This document shows positions 1 to 7,714 of a stretch of 64,000 bases of DNA, in pieces. The stretch's first letter is position 1; each line of letters starts with the position of its first letter. The translations under genes were made by a program, and so were the position numbers. Source of the stretch: Herbiconiux aconitum (GTDB lineage Bacteria > Actinomycetota > Actinomycetes > Actinomycetales > Microbacteriaceae); contig NZ_JANLCM010000002.1 in NCBI RefSeq assembly GCF_024979235.1, forward strand, positions 868,001-932,000, in the 5' to 3' direction. The notes beneath the pieces were generated by a model. The model was not told the origin of the DNA, did no database searches, and saw only the letters and a program-made list of their open reading frames with translations.

Positions 1-1
1 G

Positions 2-85
2 CTCATGGGCGACGAGGTGGCACCGCGCAAGGAGTTCATCATCGCCGGCTCCGACAACATGTCGCGCGACCGCATCGACGTCTGA
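2..85 (+). CDS. Type II DNA topoisomerase subunit B, C-terminal fragment
   Basis: Only the last 27 codons lie in the window, in frame 2, ending in TGA at 83-85. The peptide begins LMGDEVAPRKEFII and ends MSRDRIDV, which resembles the end of GyrB/ParE-type ATPase subunits (LMGDxVxxRxxFI motif in the Toprim/C-terminal region). In related actinobacteria a second gyrase-B-like gene lies beside the principal sigma factor gene, which fits the sigA gene here. Whether it is gyrB or a topoisomerase IV parE cannot be decided from this stub. It converges on gatD, with a hairpin between them. Confidence 0.75.
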   Translation, partial: LMGDEVAPRKEFIIAGSDNMSRDRIDV

Positions 86-99
86 TTGCTAGTTATTAC

Positions 100-149
100 G
101 CAAATGATGAGGACCGACGCCCTCTATGGGGTCGGTCCTCTTCATTTGC
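100..149. terminator. Bidirectional hairpin between convergent genes
   Basis: Arms 100-118 and 131-149 pair over 19 bases with a single mismatch around a 12-base loop. The hairpin sits between the stop of the topoisomerase gene (85) and the stop of gatD (164), so it can end transcription from both sides. There is no long T run, as is usual in GC-rich actinobacteria. Confidence 0.8.
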
Positions 150-163
150 ATAATTTCTAGCTG

Positions 164-898
164 CTACTCGCTGAGCGGGGCCGCCGCGATCGTTTCCCGA
201 GCGTGGCGGGCCCGGTCGTCGACCACGCGCAGGGCCTCGGGGGCGGCGTCGACGTACGACAGGCCGCGGCGCGAGCGGGCGGTGTCGAGCAGGGAGTCGG
301 CGAGGCCGGGGTTGTTGGCCAGCACGGGGCCGTGCAGGTGGGTGCCGAGGAGGTTGTCCTCCCAGAAGCCCTCCTCGCCGGGGGTCTCGGTGTTGCCGCG
401 CCCGTAGACGACTCGGCCGAGCGTCGGATGCCCTCCCACGTCGACGAACGACCCGCGGTTCTCGAAGCCCACGACTGTGCCGAGCCGCGGTGACTCCACC
501 ACGAAGTCGCCGACCACCCGGGTTCCGCCGTGGCGGGTGGTGACCGGGAAGACGCCGGCGCCCTCGAGCACCTCGCCACCCTCGAGCGTCACGCTCTCGC
601 CGAGCAGCTGGAAGCCGGCGCCGATCGCCAGGAACGGCACGCCGTCAGAAGCCAGAGCACGCAATTCGGCACCGATGCCGAGCACGAGCGGATGCGCGCG
701 AACCTCGGCCGAGACGGGGCCGCTGCCCATGAACACGAGGTCCGCCTCGTCGAAGCGGAGCGGATCGCCCCCGTCGTAGCTGATGACCTCGACCGGCAGC
801 TCTCGCCACTCCGATCGGAGCCGAAGGATCTCGACATTGCCGCTCTCGCCGTTCAGGCCGAGGAGGCGCGGGAAGAGGTGCAGGATGCGCAGAGTCAC
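164..898 (-). CDS. gatD: GatD-like glutamine amidotransferase subunit lacking the catalytic cysteine
   Basis: This 244-residue class I glutamine amidotransferase-like protein (CobB/CobQ fold) is the expected partner of MurT. In the known complex, GatD hydrolyses glutamine and passes ammonia to MurT, which amidates the alpha-carboxyl of D-Glu in lipid II. The fold markers are present: a start like other GatD proteins (LRILHLFPRLLGLNGESGN), TTRHGGTR near residue 120, and the GTHLHGP motif with His189. The nucleophile elbow reads FLAIGAGFQLLG, with Gly93 where Cys is expected, and the protein contains no cysteine. GTG 898 overlaps the murT stop (GTGA), so the two are translationally coupled. It is unlikely to be a normal glutaminase. 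Confidence 0.85.
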   Translation of the reverse strand: MTLRILHLFPRLLGLNGESGNVEILRLRSEWRELPVEVISYDGGDPLRFDEADLVFMGSGPVSAEVRAHPLVLGIGAELRALASDGVPFLAIGAGFQLLGESVTLEGGEVLEGAGVFPVTTRHGGTRVVGDFVVESPRLGTVVGFENRGSFVDVGGHPTLGRVVYGRGNTETPGEEGFWEDNLLGTHLHGPVLANNPGLADSLLDTARSRRGLSYVDAAPEALRVVDDRARHARETIAAAPLSE

Positions 899-2184
899 GC
901 TTGTCCCCCGCCCTCGAGCTCCTTGAAGCCCAGGATCTTGCGGATCAGCATCATCTGCTCGTAATTCAAGATCATCACCTTGTGGCCGATCGCGGGAGCA
1001 GGCAGAGCGAGGAACGCCTTCAACGCGGCCTTGACGTCGAGGTCGACCGACCCGACGGGAATCCCGAGGTAACCCAGGCGCACGGCGAACTGCCAGGCCT
1101 TCGATCCCGTGATCCCGTCGACGTGGTCGAGCGCCGAGAAGTCGATGTCGTAGATCCACGACGGATCGGGCGTGCCTTCGTCGACGGCCATGAACACCTG
1201 CTCCGGGGCGCCCTCGAGCGAGTCGAGGTTGAGTTGCAGGCTCGCCGGGTTCTTCATCATGATGATCTCGATCTGCTCGCCCTCCACCTCGAGCAACTCG
1301 CCGCGGCCGTAGACCGTCTCGAGGGTGTCGAGGGCGCGCGTGACCAGCTCGGGCTTGAAGCGGTCGCCCAGCACGCTGCGTGCGGCAGCGGCGGCGCCGG
1401 CGGCATCGAGGGCGTAGTGCATGCCGCGGGCGGGCAGCTTCACGGAGACCAGGGTGCCGTCGATGTCGAGCGTCGCCCGGGCTCCCTCGAGCGCGACGAC
1501 CTCGACCGCGGCCGGCCGCGACCCGGGTGCGACGGTGGAGTCACCGAAGCGGTCGGCCGACGCTACACCGTGACTCGCGGCATCCACCAGCGCGGGCACG
1601 CCGCCGAAGAACGACACGGCACGACCCTCGCGGGCCGGAATGCGGGCGTCGAGATCGACCAGGAAGTTGTCTTCGCGATTCAGCACCAGACCCTCGGTGG
1701 CAGAGGCGGCGACGCGACCGAGCATCCCGGCCACGCGATCGGGCTCGTGGTAGCGGTTCAGCTGGTCGATCTGGATGTTGAGCAGCAGCACCGTGCGCGG
1801 CTTCAGCAGTTCAGCGAGCCTGGTTCCGTAGCCCTCGTCGACCTCGAGGATCGCGATGTCGGAGTCGAGCCGACCGCCGAGCGACACCTCGGAGAGCAGC
1901 GCCGAGGCGATGCCCTGGGGAAGGTTGCCGCCCGAGGGGTTGGTGAACACCGTCAGACCGTGCTGCCGCATGATGGCGGCGAGCATGTTCGTGGTGGTCG
2001 ATTTACCGTTCGATCCGGAGACCGCCACGACGCCGTCGGGAATCCGCGCGATGGTGCGTTCGAGGAATCCGGGGTCGATCTTCAGCGCGATGTTGCCGGG
2101 GATGGCCGAGCCGCCGCCGCGCAGGCGCGCGGCGACGCGGACGGCTCGCCCGACGAGAACGGCCGTGCTGGTGCGGAGCCCCAC
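895..2184 (-). CDS. murT: MurT-like Mur ligase without zinc ribbon
   Basis: This is a 429-residue Mur-ligase-family protein. The P-loop SGSNGKSTTTNML (Lys61) and the central-domain motif ILEVDEGYG/LLNIQIDQLNRYHEPDR are clear, as is the C-terminal MurT region (DPSWIYDIDF, SKAWQFAVRLGYLG). MurT normally activates the D-Glu alpha-carboxyl of lipid II for amidation with GatD. Canonical MurT proteins carry a Cys4 zinc ribbon inserted in the central domain; here that stretch (about residues 170-230) has no cysteine, and the whole protein has none. The usual KNPAGF motif reads KNPASL. GTG 2184 was chosen because it lies 4 bases after the sigA stop; longer reading would run through sigA. It is probably co-transcribed with sigA and gatD. 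Confidence 0.85.
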   Translation of the reverse strand: MGLRTSTAVLVGRAVRVAARLRGGGSAIPGNIALKIDPGFLERTIARIPDGVVAVSGSNGKSTTTNMLAAIMRQHGLTVFTNPSGGNLPQGIASALLSEVSLGGRLDSDIAILEVDEGYGTRLAELLKPRTVLLLNIQIDQLNRYHEPDRVAGMLGRVAASATEGLVLNREDNFLVDLDARIPAREGRAVSFFGGVPALVDAASHGVASADRFGDSTVAPGSRPAAVEVVALEGARATLDIDGTLVSVKLPARGMHYALDAAGAAAAARSVLGDRFKPELVTRALDTLETVYGRGELLEVEGEQIEIIMMKNPASLQLNLDSLEGAPEQVFMAVDEGTPDPSWIYDIDFSALDHVDGITGSKAWQFAVRLGYLGIPVGSVDLDVKAALKAFLALPAPAIGHKVMILNYEQMMLIRKILGFKELEGGGQA

Positions 2185-2188
2185 CGGC

Positions 2189-3490
2189 CTACTCGAGGTA
2201 GTCGCGCAGCGACTGCGACCGGGACGGGTGGCGGAGCTTCGCCATCGTCTTCGACTCGATCTGACGGATGCGCTCACGCGTCACACCGAAGGTGTCACCG
2301 ATCTGGTCGAGGGTCTTGGGCATGCCGTCACCGAGTCCGAAGCGCATCCGGATGACGCCCGCCTCACGCTCGGAGAGCGAATCGAGGAGCGATTCCAGCT
2401 GCTTCTGCAGCATCGTGAAGCCCACCGCGTCGGCCGGAACGACCGCCTCGGTGTCTTCGATCAGGTCGCCGAACTCGCTGTCGCCATCTTCACCCAGCGG
2501 CGTGTGCAGCGAGATGGGCTCACGGCCGTACTTCTGCACCTCGACGACCTTTTCGGGCGTCATGTCGAGTTCGCGGCTCAGTTCTTCGGGCGTGGGCTCG
2601 CGACCCAGGTCTTGCAGCATCTGGCGCTGCACGCGGGCAAGCTTGTTGATGACCTCGACCATGTGCACCGGGATGCGGATGGTGCGCGCCTGGTCGGCCA
2701 TCGCACGCGTGATGGCCTGACGGATCCACCAGGTCGCGTAGGTCGAGAACTTGAAGCCCTTGGTGTAGTCGAACTTCTCGACGGCACGGATGAGGCCCAG
2801 GTTGCCCTCCTGGATCAGGTCGAGGAACTGCATGCCACGACCCGTGTACCGCTTGGCGAGTGAGACCACGAGGCGCAGGTTCGCGCCGAGCAGGTGGCTC
2901 TTGGCCCGCTGGCCGTCTTTCGCCACCCACTGCAGCTCGCGCTTCAGCACCGGCGTCAGGTTCTCGGTGTTGGCCAGTTTGTCTTCGGCGAAGAGACCCG
3001 CCTCGATGCGCATGGCGAGCTCGACCTCTTCGGCCGCGTTCAAGAGCGCGACCTTTCCGATCTGCTTCAGGTAGTCCTTGACCGGGTCGGCCGTGGCGCC
3101 GGTGATCGTGCTCGAGTAGACGGGAACATCGTCTTCGTCGTCGACCAGCGAGAGCACGAGGGCACCGCTCGGCAGGGGCGCCTCGGCGGCCGCGGGCTTG
3201 GCGGTCTTGTCGTCGCCGTCGGCATCCGCATCGTCGGCGTCGTCGGCGACGACCTCGACGTCGTCGGCGGTCTCCTCGACAGCGTCGTCGACAACGGCCT
3301 CGTCATCGGGTTCGATGTCGTCGGAGTCGTCGTTGCTCTTCGCGGTCGCCTTGGCAGCCTTCTTGGGCGCGGCTTTGGCGGCGGTCTTCTTGGCCGGCGC
3401 GCGCTTGGCCGCTGGGCGCTGCGCTGCCGACTCGACCTCGTCAGGCGTCGTTGCCTTCTCGAGGATGTCTGCGGACTTGGGGGTGGCCAT
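2189..3490 (-). CDS. sigA: Principal RNA polymerase sigma factor
   Basis: A 433-residue sigma-70 family factor of group 1 directs RNA polymerase to housekeeping promoters. The N-terminal third is a low-complexity tract rich in Ala/Lys then Asp/Glu, as in other actinobacterial SigA proteins. It is followed by region 1.2 ([16 protein letters not shown]), region 2 ([24 protein letters not shown], with [12 protein letters not shown]), region 3, and region 4 ([20 protein letters not shown]) near the C-terminus. ATG 3490 (MATPKSAD) is preceded by AAAGGTGAAG at suitable spacing; an upstream in-frame ATG would add about 49 residues without family support. It heads the operon with murT and gatD. Confidence 0.97.
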   Translation of the reverse strand: MATPKSADILEKATTPDEVESAAQRPAAKRAPAKKTAAKAAPKKAAKATAKSNDDSDDIEPDDEAVVDDAVEETADDVEVVADDADDADADGDDKTAKPAAAEAPLPSGALVLSLVDDEDDVPVYSSTITGATADPVKDYLKQIGKVALLNAAEEVELAMRIEAGLFAEDKLANTENLTPVLKRELQWVAKDGQRAKSHLLGANLRLVVSLAKRYTGRGMQFLDLIQEGNLGLIRAVEKFDYTKGFKFSTYATWWIRQAITRAMADQARTIRIPVHMVEVINKLARVQRQMLQDLGREPTPEELSRELDMTPEKVVEVQKYGREPISLHTPLGEDGDSEFGDLIEDTEAVVPADAVGFTMLQKQLESLLDSLSEREAGVIRMRFGLGDGMPKTLDQIGDTFGVTRERIRQIESKTMAKLRHPSRSQSLRDYLE

Positions 3491-3690
3491 TACTTCACCT
3501 TTCATGCCACGCGACCGGGATGGGAGGTGCAAGATCCCTGGCAAGATTCCCGTCGTGTGAAGATGTTTTTGGACATTACTAAGACCCATGTCAAGTGCCG
3601 GGTTTTTGCAGCCGAAGGTGAAGCTGCATCCGTGCACAAGAACGGGTCTTGATTATCAATTATTGCATGGAATGACCGGTCGGAACGCCG
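3491..3690 (-). promoter_or_regulatory. sigA upstream region with candidate -35
   Basis: This 200-base gap separates sigA from the MFS gene, which is upstream on the same strand. It holds an exact TTGACA on the minus strand (plus-strand positions 3589-3594), but no convincing TAnnnT at 16-19 bases, so the start point is not resolved. The stretch is less GC-rich than its surroundings, as expected for a promoter region. Confidence 0.35.
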
Positions 3691-5007
3691 TCAGGGCCCC
3701 CGGCGCCTCCATGCTCTGTACAGTGCAACCCAGATGGGGCCCACAGATATTCCCTCGTCCTCCTCGAGCTTGCGCCGCGTGCGCCGCCTGGCGCGTACGA
3801 ACATGAGCACACCGACGCCGATCACGAGGTATTGAACCGTGAATGCACGACGGAATGCGTCGAGGTCGTAGAGGCTCGAACTCACCCCGGCATCGAACTG
3901 GAAGTCGAGCAGCACACCGATCAGGAACATGATCACGAAACTCGCGGTGAATCCACCGACGTTCACGATGCCGTTGGCCGATCCGAGCGAGCGGATGGGG
4001 TTGAATGAGCGGGCGAAGTCGAAGCCGATGAGCGACCCCGGTCCGCCGACGCCCATCGCGATCACGAGCACGATGACCAACCAGGTCGGCGGAACCCCGG
4101 GCCACAGCAGCAGCACGGCCCAGACGAGACCCAGGGTCGCGGTGATTCCGAGCACCAGATTCGACCGGCGCAGCGGGAAGCGCGCGGTCAGGAGGCCGAG
4201 GATCGGCCCGGCGATGAGCCCGGACACGACGATCAGCACGAGCATGAACGACGCGAAGCCCGGTTCGAAGCCGAGGGCCGACACCATGAACGGGAAGCCC
4301 CAGAACAGCGCGAACACGGTGCCTGAGGACTGCGTGATGTAGTGCGACCAGAACCCCAGCTGGGTGCCGGGGCGACGCACGGTCTGCGCCAGACCCTGCA
4401 TCGCCTCCCGCACGGATGCGGCGCGAGCCGGCTCCGGCACGTGCGGCGGCCGGTTCGCCAGCAGCGTGACGCCGAGCACGAAACCCACGAAGGAGACCGC
4501 CGCCGCCGAGGAGAAGGCCACCGACCAGCCGGCCTGGTGCAAGATCCAGGCGAAGGGCAGAGCGGACAGGATCTGTCCGATCGCGCCGATGTTGCCCGTC
4601 CATTGCGAGAGCTGGGGCACCAGTCGCCCCTGGAACCACGAGTTGATCAAGCGGATCAGCGAGATGAAGACCGCGGCGTCGCCTGCACCCACCAGGATGC
4701 GCGCGACGATCGCGACGGAGATGGTGGGCGCGAACGCCAGGGTGACCTGGCCCACGACCATCACGGCGCTTCCGGTGCAGATCAACAGCTTCGGGCCCAC
4801 CCGGTCGATCAGCAGCCCGATCGGGATCTGCAGCGACGCGTAGACGATGAGTTGAACCACCGCGAGGCTCGAGAGCAGGGCCGCGGTGGTGTCGAAGCGA
4901 TCGGCCGCATCCACTCCGGCCACTCCGAGCGTGGTGCGCTGCAGCACCGCCGCCATGTAGGCGAACACGCCCACGGCGAAGACGAGCCAGGAGCGACGGG
5001 AGTTCAC
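3691..5007 (-). CDS. MFS transporter
   Basis: A 438-residue integral membrane protein with about 12 hydrophobic segments, starting with RSWLVFAVGVFAYMAAVLQR. The loop motif between helices 2 and 3 reads GLLIDRVGPK, which matches the conserved Major Facilitator motif A (GxLxDRxGxR/K). The cytoplasmic tail is rich in Arg (RARRRTRRKLEEDE). Overall it resembles the anion:cation symporter/NarK-like part of the superfamily, but the substrate cannot be read from the sequence. The GTG start at 5007 sits 7 bases after a TAGGCT -10 element, indicating a leaderless mRNA. Confidence 0.85.
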   Translation of the reverse strand: MNSRRSWLVFAVGVFAYMAAVLQRTTLGVAGVDAADRFDTTAALLSSLAVVQLIVYASLQIPIGLLIDRVGPKLLICTGSAVMVVGQVTLAFAPTISVAIVARILVGAGDAAVFISLIRLINSWFQGRLVPQLSQWTGNIGAIGQILSALPFAWILHQAGWSVAFSSAAAVSFVGFVLGVTLLANRPPHVPEPARAASVREAMQGLAQTVRRPGTQLGFWSHYITQSSGTVFALFWGFPFMVSALGFEPGFASFMLVLIVVSGLIAGPILGLLTARFPLRRSNLVLGITATLGLVWAVLLLWPGVPPTWLVIVLVIAMGVGGPGSLIGFDFARSFNPIRSLGSANGIVNVGGFTASFVIMFLIGVLLDFQFDAGVSSSLYDLDAFRRAFTVQYLVIGVGVLMFVRARRRTRRKLEEDEGISVGPIWVALYRAWRRRGP

Positions 5008-5014
5008 CGCCGTC

Positions 5015-5020
5015 AGCCTA
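5015..5020 (-). promoter_or_regulatory. -10 element of MFS gene, leaderless type
   Basis: TAGGCT on the minus strand, followed by 7 bases and then the GTG start at 5007. This places the transcription start at or next to the start codon, and there is no ribosome binding site upstream. Confidence 0.6.
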
Positions 5021-5043
5021 CTCGCGGAGAGCCGGGCTTTCGG

Positions 5044-5976
5044 TCAGCGGGTTCGACCGTCGTTCGGGTCGTCGCCGGGGCGATTGCCCGCCAGGAAGCG
5101 CTCCAGCTCGGCGGCGATCTCATCGGCCGAGGGCAGTTCGCCATCGACGTCGGTCAACGGCGAACGAAGGCTGTTGCCTTCCATATAGGTGTCGTGGCGC
5201 TCCTCGAGCGTGTGCACGAGGCGGCCGAGTTCGGCGTTCGACTCGACCTGCTCGTCGATCTTGCCGATGAACACCCGCCCCTCCTCGCGGAGCCGATCCG
5301 TCGGGAAGATCAGCCCGGTGGCCGAACTGATGCTCTCGAGCGCCACGAGCGCAGTGCTCGGGAACTCGGTGTCGGCGAGGTAGTGCGGAACCAGCAGCAC
5401 GAATCCGGTGATCGGATGCCCGAGCTCCTGCAGGCGGTACTCCACCAGGTGTAGCGCGTTCGCCGGAGCCTGCGTGCTCGGCCGCCAGATCGACAGGGCG
5501 TCGATCAGCTCGATGCGGTTGCCGCTGACGGTGACGCTGATCGGCCGGGTATGAGGAACGGGCATCGGGATGGCGTGCACCCACGTGGTGGTCTTCACGT
5601 GGAACATCTGCACCAGCTCGATCACGGCCGCACTGAACCGCTCCCACTGGAAGTCGGGCTCGAAGCCGTTGAGAAAGAGGAAGCGCTGACCCAGCTCGTC
5701 GCTCATGAGGTAGAGCCGCAGACTCTGCGGCTCGTAGTCGCTCAAGTGGTCTTGATCGAAAGTGATGATGGGCCGGCGCGCGCGGTAGTCGAGCAGGGTG
5801 TCGGCGTCGAATTCGGCCACCACCGTGTTGTCGAGGTTGTCGAGCAGGTACTCGCCCAGCTGGGCGACCGCGCCGCCCGCATCCGTGAATCCGGTGAGTG
5901 CGGCGACGAGATGGAGCCCGTCGGGAACGAGACCGGCATCGGCCACGACTTCATAGAGTCCGCTCGGTTGTTCCAT
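5044..5976 (-). CDS. PAC2 family protein
   Basis: A 310-residue protein of the PAC2 family (proteasome assembly chaperone 2-like fold), common in actinobacteria and of unproven function. The opening GLHLVAALTGFTDAGGAVAQLGEYLLD and the central motif VHAIPMPVPHTRP are typical. A helical, acidic C-terminal tail begins around residue 240. In actinobacteria the family is widespread, but a link to the proteasome has not been shown for this branch. The gene has its own leaderless promoter (TAGAGT, 6 bases, ATG), divergent from the equally leaderless pepA. No proteasome genes lie in the window. Confidence 0.85.
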   Translation of the reverse strand: MEQPSGLYEVVADAGLVPDGLHLVAALTGFTDAGGAVAQLGEYLLDNLDNTVVAEFDADTLLDYRARRPIITFDQDHLSDYEPQSLRLYLMSDELGQRFLFLNGFEPDFQWERFSAAVIELVQMFHVKTTTWVHAIPMPVPHTRPISVTVSGNRIELIDALSIWRPSTQAPANALHLVEYRLQELGHPITGFVLLVPHYLADTEFPSTALVALESISSATGLIFPTDRLREEGRVFIGKIDEQVESNAELGRLVHTLEERHDTYMEGNSLRSPLTDVDGELPSADEIAAELERFLAGNRPGDDPNDGRTR

Positions 5977-5982
5977 GCATCA

Positions 5983-5988
5983 ACTCTA
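5983..5988 (-). promoter_or_regulatory. -10 element of PAC2 gene, leaderless type
   Basis: TAGAGT on the minus strand, 6 bases, then ATG at 5976. No Shine-Dalgarno sequence fits in the gap. Confidence 0.6.
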
Positions 5989-6089
5989 AACCGGCGCTCT
6001 TCGCGCGTCTGGCTCCGCTGGCATGCCGAGAGCGAACACGGATCGGGAATACCGGGGCGCCGGGCCGAGGGCGTTCAGCCGGCCGCGGC

Positions 6090-6095
6090 TAGCAT
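6090..6095 (+). promoter_or_regulatory. -10 element of pepA, leaderless type
   Basis: TAGCAT, then 6 bases (GGCGGC), then ATG at 6102. The transcript should start at the ATG. Confidence 0.6.
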
Positions 6096-6101
6096 GGCGG
6101 C

Positions 6102-7625
6102 ATGACCTCAGCGATCGTCTCCCTCCTCTCCGGTTCCGAACCCCATGAATCCGATGTCTTCGTCGTGGCCGCATCGGTGGGTGGCGAACGCGGCGCGGAG
6201 ACCGTCGAGGTGCGCGGGGAGGTTCTGGACGGGCTCTCGGCGTCGCTCATCGCCGTGGGCTTCACCGGCAAGAAAGACGAGCTGGTGCGGCTGCCGGCCC
6301 CGGCCGACGTCACGGCGGCGAGCATCGCGGTGGTCGGGCTGGGCAGCGGAGCGGTCGGCGCCGAGGAACTCCGCTATGCAGCCGGCGTCGCCGCTCGACG
6401 CCTCGGCGGACGCGAGCGCCTGGTGATCGATTTCGGTGTCTCGTCGGCCACCGAACTGGAGGCGGTTCTCGAGGGAGCCGGCCTCGGCTCCTACGACTAC
6501 ACCGACTACCGCGGCGCCGGCCGCGACGAAACGGCGGGATCGGGCGCCGCTGCGGTGCCGGGCGAGCCTCGCGAGATCGCGGTCGTCGGCGCGGATGATG
6601 CGGAGGCGGATGGCCGCGCACTCCGCCGCGCACGCGCATCCGTCGACGCCGTCGCCCTCGTGCGTGACCTCGTCAACATCCCCGCCCTCGATCTCTACCC
6701 GTCGAACTTCGCCTCGCGCGTTCAGGAACTCGCCGCGGGGCGGCCGCTCAGTGTGAGCGTCTGGAACGAGCAGGAGCTGGTGGCCGAAGGCTTCGGCGGC
6801 ATCGCCGGCGTCGGCCAGGGCTCGACGCGCCCGCCCCGACTGGTGCGGGTCGACTATTACCCCGCGGGCGCCGACCGGCACGTCGCCCTGGTGGGCAAAG
6901 GCATCACCTTCGACACCGGCGGGCTCTCGCTGAAGCCGCCGGTGTCGATGATCGGCATGAAGTACGACATGGCCGGATCGGCGACCGTGCTCGCCACCGT
7001 GCTCGCCGCCGCCGACCTCGAGCTGCCGGTTCACCTCACCGCCTGGCTATGCCTGGCCGAGAACATGCCGTCGGGCGACGCGATCCGCCCGGGCGACGTG
7101 CTGACCATCCGCGGCGGCCGCACCGTCGAGGTGTTGAACACGGATGCCGAGGGCCGGCTCGTTCTGGCCGACGGCCTGGTGGCCGCGAGCGAGGAGCATC
7201 CGGACGCCATCATCGACGTCGCCACCCTGACCGGCGCCGCCGTGGTCGCCCTCGGCAACCGCTACGTGGCGACGATGGGCGACGACGCGCTCGTGGCCGA
7301 GGTGCTCGAGTCGGCCCGCGAGGTGGGCGAGACGCTCTGGCACATGCCGTTGCCCTCCGAGCTCCGGCCGCTGCTGGCCTCCGACATCGCCGACATCGCG
7401 AACGTCAAGCCCGGCAACACGGCGGGCGGGATGCTGGTGGCCGGTGTGTTCCTGCAGGAGTTCGTCGGCAAGGACGAGCAGGGTGAGCGCATCCCGTGGG
7501 TGCATCTGGACATCGCGGGGGCCGCTCAGAACAAGGATTCCGGCTACGGATTCACGGGCAAGGGGCCGACCGGAGTGACCGTTCGCACCCTTCTCCGATT
7601 TGCCGAGCGGTCCTCCCGCGCGTAG
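6102..7625 (+). CDS. pepA: Leucyl aminopeptidase (M17)
   Basis: A 507-residue M17 metallo-aminopeptidase that removes N-terminal residues from peptides in the cytoplasm, using two divalent metal ions. The C-terminal catalytic domain has VGKGITFDTGGLSLKP (metal Lys and Asp), KYDMAGSATV, and the signature NTDAEGRLVLADGL with metal-binding Asp and Glu. The N-terminal 170 residues form the usual non-catalytic domain. Length is normal for the family. In Mycobacterium the orthologue (pepB) likewise lies just before the dihydrolipoyl acyltransferase gene, so the position is conserved. The start is set by the leaderless promoter. Confidence 0.95.
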   Translation: MTSAIVSLLSGSEPHESDVFVVAASVGGERGAETVEVRGEVLDGLSASLIAVGFTGKKDELVRLPAPADVTAASIAVVGLGSGAVGAEELRYAAGVAARRLGGRERLVIDFGVSSATELEAVLEGAGLGSYDYTDYRGAGRDETAGSGAAAVPGEPREIAVVGADDAEADGRALRRARASVDAVALVRDLVNIPALDLYPSNFASRVQELAAGRPLSVSVWNEQELVAEGFGGIAGVGQGSTRPPRLVRVDYYPAGADRHVALVGKGITFDTGGLSLKPPVSMIGMKYDMAGSATVLATVLAAADLELPVHLTAWLCLAENMPSGDAIRPGDVLTIRGGRTVEVLNTDAEGRLVLADGLVAASEEHPDAIIDVATLTGAAVVALGNRYVATMGDDALVAEVLESAREVGETLWHMPLPSELRPLLASDIADIANVKPGNTAGGMLVAGVFLQEFVGKDEQGERIPWVHLDIAGAAQNKDSGYGFTGKGPTGVTVRTLLRFAERSSRA

Positions 7626-7634
7626 TAAGGTCGT

Positions 7635-7657
7635 ATGGGCGAAAAAATCTCGCCCAT
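7635..7657 (+). terminator. Hairpin between pepA and lpd
   Basis: Arms 7635-7642 and 7650-7657 (ATGGGCGA / TCGCCCAT) enclose an A-rich 7-base loop just after the pepA stop. It could be a weak terminator or an mRNA-stabilising stem. No T run follows. Confidence 0.45.
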
Positions 7658-7714
7658 CTCCTCCAGCGTCTGAACGGCGCACGGCGGAATCCTGATGCAC
7701 GAGGGAGTTGCTTG

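Noticed and set aside
901..2355. 484-residue open frame antisense to murT
   Set aside because: It covers murT on the opposite strand, has no family motifs and is rich in Arg, Gly and His. Long antisense frames are expected at this GC content.
3491..3637. N-terminal extension of sigA to an upstream ATG
   Set aside because: The extension lies over the probable promoter, does not resemble SigA starts, and the ATG at 3490 has a good ribosome site.
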